64,000 nt of DNA from Acheta domesticus (taxonomy: Eukaryota; Arthropoda; Insecta; Orthoptera; Gryllidae): positions 178,086,961-178,150,960 of the forward strand of contig JAHLJT010009419.1 in assembly GCA_031308135.1 (NCBI GenBank), read 5' to 3'. The notes under the pieces are model-generated. The model saw nothing but the letters and a program-made list of their open reading frames with translations, ran no database searches and had not been told where the DNA came from. The position numbers and the translations under genes are program-made. Below, one piece after another: positions 42,881 to 53,800 of this stretch. How positions within the stretch are numbered: position 1 is the first letter of the stretch; every line of letters starts with the position of its first letter.

Positions 42881-44950
42881 CATAAGAAATTTAAACAATC
42901 ATTTGTTCGATGTGTTTAGCTGTTTTTGTAACCGAAAAGATTAAGTAAATGCGCCTATTGATATCTATTTGTAGTTAAAGCGACAACACAAGCGTATTTA
43001 ATAACCTAACTGTCTTCCCGCTTCTCTAATTGTAATTTTATTTTCCTGAATTTGTTTCAAGCCATTCCTCATTATCTCTTCCGAGCAATTTTTGTAGTCT
43101 CCTACGAAGTTTTCTGATGCAAACCCGAACTATGGTTGAAAAATGCGAAATACACAGAAAGTTGATTACGTATGAAGTGTCGTAATCTACGCATGATAAC
43201 TCACGCAATACTGTTTTGGTGTTTTTCTTCTAATAATATATAGTTGTAGACATATTAACTTACATCGACACGGTCGAAATTCAGTAAAGCTCACCAAACA
43301 AAACATTATCAACAATACTCGATAAAGCTAGCCCACAATAATTATACACATGCATTCAGCATGGTACTAGGCGCAAAAAATGCAACACTTCTATACAGCA
43401 AGACGGAACCAGGAACGTCATGCTATCTCTTTGTGCACGTTAGAAACAGCAAAGTTTCGATATCTGTCAAAAGGATGCGAATATCTCAAATATTGAAGTC
43501 TGTCCCATTCTCACCCCATACGCCACAGTCTCGCCCCGTTTGCCGGTAGCTATTTAGATTATGAGTAATTTAACAAGAAGTCAGCAAGTTTGATATTTCG
43601 TTAATGTTTTCTGCTCTTCAATGCACTCTCCGCTCCCTAAGTCTCTGCTTTCTGTTCGGCGTGCTTTTGTAATAATTTATTTTTGGTCGAATATTCACAA
43701 GGAAAATTAAGGGTTTCTTCAACTTCATTTAATTTGTTTCTTGTTATATAAACACGTATGTACAGAGTTGGGATTACCGGTGTCTGGGGAAGCGTCTAAT
43801 GCTTTTATATTGAATGTATTCGGTTATCATACATTAGGCAACCCCTTTAATTATTACCCCATGCACCTAACCTTTGTCATTAACTTTGGAATACTCTGCC
43901 ATTCCGATGACGTGAATAGGGGGAGTTCTTATAGAGAAATATATTTTTCGTGCGTAAGAAAATCTATACCTGCACGATGCTCTTAATAATTTTCTTTCAA
44001 AACGCCATTCAATTTAAGTACACAAATAATATCGAGAAAGTGACGGTAGCACCTACAAGCTAATAATAACAGCCTTATGCTCACAGATTGTCGAGCGGAA
44101 GAAGCGTGCTTTCGTAGCTATTGTTGTTGTCGCATTCGTCGAAAGCGATGGCATCAACCGTGAGGGTAATTGTGAAGAGCTGCGACAGAAAATGTGAGCG
44201 TTCCACGCAGGCTATCACTGGCATCGCGTGCCGCTCCAAGAGAGACAGCAGTTTTTCCCTATGAAACATGAACTTGGAGTATGTCTTTCAATACATCGCA
44301 TTGAAGGGTGTGGGAAGTGGAATAAGGCTAATTTGGCACATAGCAATATATCTGGGTTCTTGGATGGCAAGAAAAGTATCGGCAATACGGTTAATCATAA
44401 AGAAATGTGTGATTGGTGGTGTGCAAATTGGTTAATTACGCTCAGTAATGTGAGAAAGTTAATGTTCAGTTTTAGGCAAACTAGCACAAATGCTTAGCAG
44501 TATTTGCAGAAAACAATCCTTTTAACATTTTATAAATTATATTTTCTTTATACACTTGCACATCTCAACAGTTTTAGGCGCTGATCATTGAAATTCATTC
44601 GACTTTCTAGTCCCATATATTTTCATCCTGTAAAAAAGGAGACAGAATCATCCAGTAGAAACTTGTATCTGTTAATATTTGATTATTCATTTTTATCTGA
44701 AGTCGTTAAATATTCGGATGCGTAGAAAAAATATCGTTACAGCACAAGACGAGTGCTACTTCTAACTAGTGTTTCTACAGAATGGCACAGACTTTCCTGT
44801 ATTAGTTTTCTATTTTCCTGGGTCTTCGCTAGCTATTCGGAATTGCCACATACTCTTTCTTGCCAGCTACAATCTATCATCGCCAAAAGTACATTTTTTT
44901 GTCGTTTTCTTAATTTTTCGGTTTCCTATTGGTAGAACAGAAACATTAAT
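42881..44950. other. No gene recognised
   Basis: AT-rich. Near 43500-43550 the minus strand carries GGGGCGAGACTGTGGC and GGGGTGAGAATGGGAC, possibly subterminal repeats of the pogo-type element. Frames of 60-90 codons are unrecognised. Confidence 0.45.
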
Positions 44951-44969
44951 TTTAGAATATTAAAGAACA

Positions 44970-46340
44970 CAAAAACCTAGCCGTAAATGGCAATTTTCTT
45001 TTAAAAATTATGTGCCATTTAAGAGAAAATGGCGTTTTAGCACTACTAAAAATGCGAAATTTGAAGCTCATTTTCACAGAAAATTTTTGAGTTTTCAAAA
45101 TACTTTATTTGAAGTTATTTGAAGCACTTACACTCACAAATATAATCATCTTTACAAATTGCGGATAATGTGCATATTAAAGATGTGAGAGATCTTTCAA
45201 AAAATTTACATTTATTTAATTTTTGAAAAAAACAAAAAAAAACTCAAAATAAACTTCACACTATACTAATGAGTGTAATTAGCACTATCCGTTACAAAAG
45301 TTTCAAGAAAAAAATTGCAGCCGTATACGAGAAAATGACGTTTGAGCATTTCTGAAAATGCCGAAATTTGAGCTACTTTTCAAAGAAAACGCTAGTGTTT
45401 TCGAGAAACTTTACTTGACATTATTTAAAGCATATATACTCGTAAATATAATAATGTGAAAAAATCGCCGATAGTGTAAATATTAACGACGTGAGAGACA
45501 AGTAAAAAAATTTATATTTTTGTAATTTTTGAAAAAACCAACCGATAGACCAAAATGGCTTTTATGTCATTGATAGAGTACATTTACCACTATCCCTACC
45601 AAAAGTTTAAAGAAAAAATTTGGAGCCGTTTTTGAGAAAATTTTGTTTTTGTAATTTTTTAAAATTGCACATATTGCACGCAATATTGCACGAAAACTAC
45701 CAAAATTGTGAAAAACATTTACATGACCGTTATTAAAGAACTCAATATGCAGAACAAATTTTATTTGAAGAAAAAATCTCTATCTTCAATTTTGTAGTTG
45801 GAGAAAGACGCCGAAAAAAATTCAAACTTTCACAATTTTCGAAAATTCAGAGCTGTACGTGAAAATCAGACCTATGCCATGTTAAAAAGTGTATTTTCCT
45901 CTATTCATACAAGAAATTTAAAGAAAAAATTTGGAGCCGTTTTTGAGAAAATGTTGAAAATCCCCGGGGGGCTTTATATAAAGTACCCCCAAATTTTAAA
46001 GAATCTTTTTCAAAATCACAAAGCTTCGACTAGAATCAGATCGACTGGGGAATATCAATTTTGAAGAAAATCGACCGAACGGTTTAGGCGCTAGCGTTGA
46101 CCACAGACGGACAGACGGACGGAATGCCGTCAATCGATTTTTAAGTATAAAGAAGCAACAAATCATGGATTTTGACCACACTACGTGTTAGGGGATTTTT
46201 TTTCTTAATTTAGCAACTGGTTTTATCCACTTCTTCGTTTTCACGGCCCGGCAATGAATTTTTTTCCGCCGAAAATTGGCCATTTTTTCGCGCAGCATTA
46301 CATAACTTTCCCTATACTACGTATATCACTCCGTGTATAC
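44970..46340 (-). repeat. Dispersed repeat family D, reverse copy with internal 306-bp tandem array
   Basis: 45990-46340 is the reverse complement of the 5' part of the copy at 30430 (CCGTCCGTCTG, AACGCTAGCGCCTAAACCGT, GCCAATTTTCGGCGG, AAGTTATGTAATGC). The adjoining 44970-45990 is a degenerate tandem array in which GAGAAAAT following (G)CCGT/CCAT recurs at 45023, 45329, 45634 and 45945, a period of 305-311 bp. A palindrome, CGTATACGTACGTATACG, lies near 46333-46350. Confidence 0.75.
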
Positions 46341-46679
46341 GTACGTATACGGGAAAGTAAAAACGTGTCGTTTTGTAGAATATTTTAAATGTAAGTGGAG
46401 ATGTGTTTCGCGTCCAAAGACAAACAGTGTTACTCTCTACAGACCGGCTGTCTTACGAAAAAAACATATTTTTTAAAATAAAATGTTTTAGTTCACGTGT
46501 ATACCTTCTAAAATATTTCTTCTCTGAATTCAAAAATGATAAATGTTTGTGATGTTACTCGTTTAGAAGATCTACCATTTGAAGGGTGAAAATGATCAAT
46601 TCTGACAATTACTGTTTGAACGTATAGAATTTCAAAAGAAGGCTGATGAAACGTTAGCGTTAAGGTGTCTGATTTAGAT
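46341..46679. other. No gene recognised
   Basis: AT-rich, with short open frames only. Confidence 0.5.
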
Positions 46680-46988
46680 AATAGTTTCTTTCTCTTTTTT
46701 ATTTGTCCAATAAAGACCCAGACCATTGTACTTCGAAAGTAACCAATCCCTTATATGGCCGTCTTCACCTTCCAATGCCTGGGTGATTACGGTAAACAAG
46801 AAGGAAGAATTGAGCCCATAAACTACACTACATATAGTTTCTTTGTCTCTTTTATTTATCCAACAAAGACCAAGACCATCGTACTTCGAAAGTGACCAAT
46901 CCCTTGCACGGTCCCCTTCACCTTCCAACGCCAGGGTGATTAGGGTAATCAAGAAGGAAGAATTGAGCCCCTTAAACTACACTACACA
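46680..46988. repeat. 154-bp tandem duplication
   Basis: Unit 1 (46680-46833) and unit 2 (46834-46988) both begin ATAGTTTCTTT and share ACTTCGAAAGT(A/G)ACCAATCCC, CTTCACCTTCCAA(T/C)GCC, AAGAAGGAAGAATTGAGCCC and AAACTACACTACA. Identity is close to 88-90%. No coding meaning. Confidence 0.9.
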
Positions 46989-47029
46989 TCACAAAACAGA
47001 ACAAATCAGTTTCCATTTGAAGTAACGAC

Positions 47030-47395
47030 GCACCGTATGGTTTTTACAAGTCGTTTTTGCGCGTTCTCCGGTGCCAGAGAGCAGCACGATCGCGTAAATC
47101 GCCGGGTGTCGTGCGCGGCGCGGAGGTGGCGCGGCGCGGCGGGGCGGGGAGCGGAGCGTTCGGTCAGTGCGCGTTGAGTACAACTGCACCGCCAACTTGT
47201 TACAAGCAGGGATTAACTGCGTACAGCGCGGTCAATGTGTTGCGAGCGCAGTGGGAACGGTCGGTGACTCGGGCGCGCGGGCGCGGAGAGTGCTAATTGG
47301 CGATCCGCGCCTTCTGAAGAGTCCTTTTCACATCGAATTGGGGACTTGGGAATTAATTAAAGTGCATAGTGTTAGAAATGGGTCAGAGGTATTTA
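47030..47395 (+). promoter_or_regulatory. CpG island with arthropod-type initiator, candidate promoter and first exon
   Basis: CpG-dense at 47050-47290 with the GC-box-like string GGCGGGGCGGGGAGCGG just upstream of TCAGT (47164-47168), the arthropod initiator core. About 215 bases further, the first plausible ATG in mild context (GTTAGAAATGGGTCAGAG|GTATTT, ATG at 47378) is followed 11 bases later by a donor-like GT at 47389. It would start Met-Gly-Gln, compatible with N-myristoylation, but only three to four codons are visible. Inference only. Confidence 0.3.
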
Positions 47396-47452
47396 CTTAT
47401 CAATTCTTTTTCGATTAATGCATTTTTAAATCTAATAATTATCACAGAAATA

Positions 47453-47456
<4 letters not shown>

Positions 47457-47495
<39 letters not shown>
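47457..47495. repeat. (ATT)n microsatellite
   Basis: About 13 ATT units immediately upstream of a LINE 3' fragment. Confidence 0.95.
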
Positions 47496-47497
<2 letters not shown>

Positions 47498-47499
47498 CA

Positions 47500-47696
47500 A
47501 GAACGTGTCTAAACTCCCAGGTAATTCCAAAGACTGGAAAGTGCAAGAAATCGCTATATTTGGAACTGCCCACATTTTGCGCAAAGTATTGTAGAGGTAC
47601 CGACAGTCCCTAGATCTACTCCTTACGTAGCTAGTTGCAACCTGGAGTAGATTTTATATTCAGCCGACACATAACATCTTCAGTCGTGATATAGAG

Positions 47697-47731
<35 letters not shown>
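47500..47731 (+). mobile_element. 5'-truncated LINE copy (3' end only) with AAT tail
   Basis: Reads AAGTGCAAGAAATCGCTATAT, CAAAGTATTGTAG, TAGATCTACTCCTTA, TAGTTGCAACC.GGAGTAGA, CATAACAT and ATAGAGGAATAATAAT, then (AAT)n. It is the same sequence as the end of the next element (48260-48440). The last codons correspond to the conserved C-terminus (GTAHILRKVL). It ends exactly where the second copy begins. Confidence 0.8.
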
Positions 47732-48440
47732 GGACAGAATGATAAAGCAGTTGTCAAAATTTCCCAAGATGATAAATACCGCATTTGCCATGAACAAGTA
47801 GAAACCATAGATCACATTGTCTCAGCTTGTCCAACTCCAGCAAAGATAGAATATTTAAAAACACACGACAGGGTGTATAGCTACCTCCACTGGCAGATCT
47901 GTACCGCCCTCGAAGTTCCAAACACATGCCCCAGGTGGTACAATCACTCACCGAAACCGGTGACGTCTGTTGGACTGTGTACGATATTGTGCGACCAACA
48001 AATTCAAACTGATCGCACAATAGCAGCAAACAAATCGGATATTGTTATCCGGTATTTGGAGAAAAAATCGTATCCACTTGTAGAAGTTGCTGTGCCATGC
48101 GATCAAAACGTCGTAACGTCTTAAATACAAGAGTTTGGAAATAGAGATCAGCCGAATGTGGGCCGTAAACACACAGGTCGTACCGATAGTCATCCGAGCT
48201 CCGGGATTTGTTCCGAAAAAATTGTGTAAGAACTTGACTAAACCCCAGAAAATGACTGAGAAGTGCAAGAAATTGCTTAATTTGGAACAGCCCACATTTT
48301 GCGGTGTTGTGTGCAAAGTGTTGTAGGGGCACCGATAGTAGCTAGATCTACTCCTTAGGAAACTAGTTGCAACCCGGAGTAGACTTTATAATCAACGGAC
48401 TCATAACATTTCTAGCCGTGAATTAGAGGAATAATAATTT
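47732..48440 (+). pseudogene. LINE C-terminal zinc-knuckle and restriction-like endonuclease domain, pseudogene
   Basis: One frame (47732-48124) reads YRICHEQVETIDHIVSACP, a CCHC-type knuckle; then THDRVYSYLHWQIC; then ILCDQQIQTDRTIAANKSDI followed by VIRYLEKKSYPLVEVAVPCD. A frameshift near 48115 leads to SLEIEISRMWAVNTQVVPIV followed by IRAPGFVP (48135-48326), ending ...VVCKVL-stop. This is the C-terminal layout of non-LTR elements with a restriction-like endonuclease (CCHC, then R/K-P-D...D). The expected K-P-D is K-S-D here, and W-D is C-D. With the frameshift and the lack of reverse transcriptase, it is inactive. Confidence 0.8.
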
Positions 48441-50870
48441 AAGGCAAACAGAGCAGAAACCCATAAAATGAAAACATCCGTCAACCATTGGTAAAAAGCC
48501 GTTTTAGACGGTCATCATAGCAGAGTAGTTAATCAGAGACGACATTAAACTAAGAGACTAAATTAATTTAAGAGATTAAACCCTCTAGCTGATTTGCCTT
48601 AGTAAACAGTTTTATTACACGAGAGCTAATATTATATTTTCAATTCTTGCCGAAAATGCTCGCTTCCCCCTGTATTCAATATTCAGTTTATCTATGAATT
48701 AGAATAGAGATCCCAGAATTCAAGAAATCGTGCAAAGAATACACCTCTCCCTAGTGTACGTCACAAACAGTTTTTAACAGCTTTTGGACGTTAAATCAAT
48801 AAGTAAATGGAAAAGTTGTTTATGCTTTTTTCTTTCCATATTTTTACACATCGTTATAGTATTCGTTCAGCGACAGAGAGCGGAATATGCAAAACATATT
48901 TTGTTAGAATCTGAGGGAGTTCTGACAAACGTTTTGGGAATCATTGCCGATATATATCCGGGAAATGTTTTCAATTTAAAACACATTATGAGTTTCATAC
49001 CGTGAAGTCTCTAAGTCAGCATGAAGATGTCCACCTCATATTGTACACATCTCGAAACAAATTGGAATGTTGTAATTGAATTGTATGATGTATTTTAACA
49101 TGAAAATAAATTTATTCAAGTATATATGTCATTTGCCCTGTGAGTACCTTTATGTTGAAGCAGTTTAAAACTGAAGTAGAGAAAGTTGAGAAATCCAAAA
49201 CTTTCAATATTAGTATCTCTGTTTTCTTCGTTGATTGTAATAGGTAGCATTCCCATCAAATTCAACAGTGGGTACCGTTTTAATTTTTTTACCATTTTCT
49301 ATGAGAATAAACTGAAACCATTTACTCCGTTCGCTGTTTGACGCCAACTTTTCAAACTCAACGTAACGCACGAGCATGTTTTCCGCAAGAAATCACGCCC
49401 GGAACCACGTCCCCTCAGGCACGACTGGACGCACGAGTGACGATAGGTCTCTTCATGCAGCTCAGACAGAGGGCAAGGCGGATGGTACGGGTGGTCAGAA
49501 ATGAACGTTGAATCATGCGTGAAAAGCGGCGTGTTTTTTCCATATATTCCGCCGGAGCCGGTCGGCTCTGCTTTGTCGCGGCCGCCGCTTTATTGCTCCC
49601 ACACAGCGGTGGTTCGCCCGATTGTCCAGCGGACAAAACGAATCGACCGTCGGGAAGCGTGTTGTCCGAACGAGCGCCCCGCTGAAGGGCTTTCGAAAAA
49701 TATTTCTTCTGCTTCTGTGTTTTCGCGCTCCCGGCGACCTGTCCATTTGATTCACGCATCTGCGCTCGTATGGAATGAAATGAAATGAACGCATGCGTTC
49801 TATTATTATCTCGCTGTCGAACGCGGTCGAATCGAGCTTTTAACTTCGGTAATTGGGGAAGAATCCTTTTATCTACTGCCCGCTGCGTACTAGGAATAAA
49901 ACGGTATGAGATGAATCGATGGCCGAGTTTCAGGAATCAAACAGTTTTGTGTTTTCGCTCTGATGAAGATTTCGTATCGGTGATCGACTGCATTCTAGGT
50001 AATAATTGGAGTTAGTTTCACCAAATCATAATTATGAAATAATTAGTGATAATATTTTCAATAAATCCTCGATATAAGTTGCTCCCTCTTTATTAATAAA
50101 GGGTATACTGTTCATAAAACTTCAATGGGGAAAGTACTCGAACATGCGGAGAATTGTTAACAATAGTAAAAGCAGGATGAAAGAATAAGAAGCGTGATTT
50201 CTAATGCAGCTCTTGCGGTAGAGTTGGTAGTGCCTAGAGTATTTGGATCATACAAGTTGGTTCTAATGATTGTGGACGCTCTCAAGGGTTTGTTAGTTAA
50301 TTTTCAGTGAAAAGCAATAATTTTAATGAGCAGAATTAGTGTAACTTAATGTTAAGGAGTAAAAAATTGCAACTTTTGTGTTACGAATGTTTCATAAGCT
50401 TCCAAATAGGCATAGTAAGACTAGTGATGCTCTTGATATAGTTGTGCATCTTTATATGTTTCTTGTATTCGGACGAGTTGTGTAAATTCGACCATAGAAG
50501 GTTACCTTGATTGAACCAGACATTCCTATTAGGCAGGTGAGGCATATTTTTCTTTCGCGTCATCAGAAAGCAATGAAATAGAATGTGTTTGAATGTAACG
50601 TGGCATTGTGCGCCATTTGTCCTTACAGTTGGCGGTAGACGAGCGAATCTGGTTCAAGGAACAGTGGTCAAAATGCTAATGAATTTTCTTGATTGAACAT
50701 ATTCTTTTGTAATAATTAATCATCTTTTTAAAAATATTTAATAATAAATAATAGTTAATAAATATATTTTGTAATATTTTAAACAAATCGTATTCGATTG
50801 ATTTATTATTTTTTTGTTTACTTCTGGTGCATTAGCTGCATGGTCATTAGTGCCGTACGTGTAGTGCATG
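48441..50870. other. No gene recognised; one LINE tail
   Basis: Contains the LINE 3' fragment at 48630-48810 and a moderately GC-rich patch at 49410-49790, where both strands have 75- to 114-codon frames without recognised domains. Near 50217-50270 there is a weak tRNA-like A/B-box pair (TAGAGTTGGTAGTGC...GGTTCTAATG), too eroded to call. Confidence 0.5.
48630..48810 (+). repeat. 3' end of the LINE family also seen at 14740
   Basis: GTATTCAATATTCAG, AGAGATCCCAGAATTC, CGTGCAAAGAAT, ACCTCTCCC, GTCACAAACAGTTTTTAACAG and TTTTGGACGTTAAAT parallel 14800-14925. Only the 3' end survives. Confidence 0.55.
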
Positions 50871-50879
50871 TTATCCCGT

Positions 50880-51600
50880 TAGAACGTGAGATCCGGCGCC
50901 AACAACACGTCGCGGTGTGGGGAGGTTTCCTTCTCGTCCGAAATCTCCGCCAGCGCCGATCCAGCCGAGATCTCTAAGTGTAAGCTCCCGACTTGTGCGG
51001 TGGTCCAGTGAATGTACAATGATTGATTGTTGGTGATTCCGAACGCGTCAACTACTAGGGTCATCCGTTCCGTAAGGGTAGTGTGTGTTTCTGCTCGGAA
51101 GGTGGCGGTTGTCTTCCCCCGCTGGATGGCGAAATCCGGCGCTGAACTACCGTCGGCTAGCTGGGTTTCTCCCACCAGGTATCTCCCACCAGCGGGGACA
51201 ACCTCTAAGCTCCCGACCAGTCTTCTGGCATGTGTGGTAGTGTAAGTGTGTGAAGTAAGTGTATGTGTGGTAGTGTAATGCATGTTAGTGTAAGTGTGTG
51301 TGAAAGGAGAGGATAGGATAAGGAAGAGGAAGGAAAGATCGCGCGCAGTCCATGGCTCGTTTGTTAGGGCACTGCTCGGACATTCTCCTGGTGTTGATCG
51401 GATAAACCATGGAAAACTATCGTCAGAGCAGCCGGCCGCTAGAATTCTCCTTCAGACAGCGACTGAATTCTACCTAGTTGACAAGCTGATGTCGAAAATC
51501 CTGCCATCGTCGGGACTCGAACCTAGGAACTCCTGGTCAGGAGGACTGCAGAGATATCAGGTGATGTCCTGGGCCATCTCTCCCGGTCAGTGATTGTATA
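50880..51600 (-). mobile_element. SINE-1, longest copy (about 720 bp)
   Basis: On the minus strand it starts with a tRNA-like head containing the B-box GGTTCGAGTCCC (complement of about 51517-51528) and an A-box-like GATGGCCCAGG about 60 bases upstream. The body matches 12815-13330 throughout (GGCCGGCTGCTCTGA, CGCGCGATCTTTCC, ACATGCCAGAAGACTGG, TGGGAGATACCTGG, GCCATCCAGCGGGGG, TAGTTGACGC) and extends about 130 bp further. It is unusually long for a SINE. The CA-rich linker (51240-51300) looks internally expanded. Frames of 72-134 codons inside it are fortuitous. Confidence 0.8.
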
Positions 51601-51825
51601 AGCGCAATGTGAGTTGCATAAGGGAAGAGAATGGAACGAGTGTGACAGCTTCTGACATTGACCTAGCTATGTAACTATTGGCCTGTTCCTTCTCAGCGCA
51701 TCATGTCAGCGAAATACTACTAATATCATGGAAATGTAATAAATGGAAAAAAAAATGTTTTTGTTCTTAAATAAGGAAAGTAACGTGTGAAGAAAAACTG
51801 AATTTTAATCGGTGTGGGAATTTTA
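51601..51825. other. No gene recognised
   Basis: Spacer between SINE-1 and SINE-3. Confidence 0.5.
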
Positions 51826-52070
51826 ATGTGTGTGGGCTCACTTTTTTTAGTTTTCTCACACTCCATTTTTATTCAGATTTGGCGAATGTTTTACGACCGG
51901 ATGCCCTTCCTGACGCCAATCAAAGGGAACACACAAGCACATTACACACAAATAACACTCACAATCACGAACACACACCCATGCCCGAGGCGGGATTCGA
52001 ACCCACGATCTGTCGGTCGAAAATTGTTACGGCACTACTTATCGATCTCGGCCTCTCGGATCGAGAATTT
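51826..52070 (-). mobile_element. SINE-3, tRNA-derived with a conserved central domain
   Basis: The minus strand has a tRNA-like head with B-box GGTTCGAATCC (complement of 51993-52003). About 75 bases later comes the block GATTGGCGTCAGGAAGGGCA followed by TCCGGTCGTAAAAC (complement of 51888-51921), then an AT-rich tail. The GGCGxCAGGAAGGGCATCCGG block recurs in SINEs across many animal phyla, and I believe it is the shared domain of the MetaSINE superfamily. That name is from memory and should be checked. The 95-codon plus-strand frame is an artefact of it. Confidence 0.75.
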
Positions 52071-52400
52071 CAATCTGCAGATACAAATATTTTTATTTTA
52101 AGCGCTCTTATCTATTTGATCACTGCATCCTCTCAGGGAATTCCTTTTTGTTATTTTCTTACCATAAAGCCATTGGGGGGAAAACCTGAATAAAATCCCC
52201 AGAGAACATCCCTAGTTGGAGATCGAGAAGCAGAACGAAATTGCTGATAATCAGAACGTCCAGCACGCGCTGTGCAATGTAGAGGATTGCCCTTTCCAAA
52301 CTATTCGCTTTTCCTTGCGGCGTTCTGGGAATCGGCGATGGCTAAGGGAACCCGGATACTTCCTCTTCGGAGGATCCGCAGCGCACCATCGAGCGCTGCT
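52071..52400. other. No gene recognised
   Basis: Transition from AT-rich DNA into the C-rich island. Confidence 0.4.
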
Positions 52401-53500
52401 GCTTATCGCCCGCGGGCGGACGGGCGAGCGACGGAAAGGGCGAAAGGGCGCGACTCCGGGCGGCGGGGAATCCTGGAAGGTATCGCCGCATGGGGCGAGC
52501 TGCATCCGTTCCCGGGCCCCATCCCTGCCGCCTCGCCCGCCCTCGCGCCTGGCACCTCGACCGCTCCCTCCCCTGCCCGCGCCCACACCCCCCTCACGTC
52601 TGCCGCCCCCTCTATTTTTCACCTCCGCCACACCCGCCCCTGTCACCTCCGCTGCTTCCACTCGTGCCACCTCCTCCGCCTCGCCCCTACAACCTCCACT
52701 GCCCCCTCTCCTGCCACCTACTCCGCCCCCTCCCCTGCCAGCTCCGCCGCCCGCGCCCACACCCCTGTCACTTCTGTCGTCCCTTCCCCTTCTACCTTCA
52801 CCGTCCCCGTCCCTCCCACCTCCTCAACCCCGCCTCTGCCACTTCCACTGCCTCCGCCCCTGCCAGCTCTTGGACCCCTGCCCCTGGAAACTCCAAAACC
52901 CCCTCTACTACCCTTGCCACCTCCACCGGCCCCGCCTCTGCCACCTCCATCGGCTCCACCCCTGCCACCTCCACCGGCTCCGCCCCTGCCCCCGCCCCCA
53001 CCCCCCACCTCTGTTGCCCCTCTTCCGCCTCCCCCACCCTTCCACCTCCACAGCCCCTATCCCCACCCTTCAACCTCCGCCGCCTCCTCTCCTGCCACCT
53101 CCTCCGCCCCGCCCCTCCAACCTCCACCGCCCCCTCCCCTGCCTCTCCCACCACAAGTGCCACCACAAGTGCTCTTGCCACTTCCATGGCCTCCGCGCTC
53201 CCACCATCGCCCACCTCCACCACAAGCGCTCTTGCCACTTCCATCGCCCCTGTCCCAACTATACCTACTGCCCCCACCCCTTCCACCTCCACAGCCCCTG
53301 TCCCCACCCTTCCACCGCCTCCGCTCCTGCCCGCGCCCTGCCCCTACCGCCAAAGCCACCGCCACTCTCCTTCCTGCTCCTTCACGCGCCGGGCCGTGGC
53401 GGTCGAGCACCGCGACAAGACACGATCACGGATTCCGCCGTCCGGTGAATGGGGGGGGAGAGTTCGGTGTCCTTGCTGCTCTAGCTCGCCCGGGCCTCCT
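52401..53500. repeat. C-rich CpG island with degenerate 27-bp/12-bp array
   Basis: From about 52540 to 53370 the top strand is built of TGCCACCTCCACCGGCTCCG-like units (about 27 bp, with shorter CCxCCTCCxCC subunits). The two flanks are CpG-rich unique sequence. Four overlapping plus frames of up to 412 codons and several minus frames are all Pro/Ser/Ala- or Gly/Arg/Glu-rich. Simultaneous openness in all frames shows they are compositional. Confidence 0.8.
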
Positions 53501-53579
53501 CGCCTTTTGATAATACGTCGACATTTTACAAAAAAAAATCAGAACAGTTTTTTGTTATAACACGTTCTCGTTCTTGTTT

Positions 53580-53690
53580 TTCATGTGCGAAACTATTTTC
53601 ATTCTAACAAAAGAGTGTGCAAAGCATTGCGAAGCGTGCGCCAAACATCGTGAAGTAAGTTAGAACCGTCTTTCGCACATGATCTGTGAA
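53580..53690. repeat. Imperfect inverted repeat around CATGTGCGAAA
   Basis: CATGTGCGAAA at about 53582 and TTTCGCACATG at about 53671 are inverted, with flanking ATTCTAAC/GTTAGAA also inverted. The spacer is about 75 bp. Small foldback relic. Confidence 0.6.
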
Positions 53691-53704
53691 AAATACTCTA
53701 CGTA

Positions 53705-53800
53705 ATGCGTGGTGTTATTAACGCGCTCGTCTTTTGTCACCCGTGCCTAACATTCGGGCGACAGATTCGATCCCTGCGCGAATCATCCATTTTGGACACT
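53705..53800 (+). mobile_element. tRNA-like SINE head
   Basis: A 70-base tRNA-like segment: A-box-like GGTGTTATTAACGCGCTCG, an anticodon-arm-sized hairpin, then the B-box AGATTCGATCCCT (53763-53775) with the T-arm partly pairing GGGCG. The acceptor stem does not pair, and AT-rich body sequence follows, which favours a SINE over a tRNA gene. Confidence 0.45.

Noticed and set aside
52216..53560. Three plus-strand frames of 356-412 codons
   Set aside because: All three plus frames are open over the same region, which is impossible for a single real protein and typical of a C-rich repeat.
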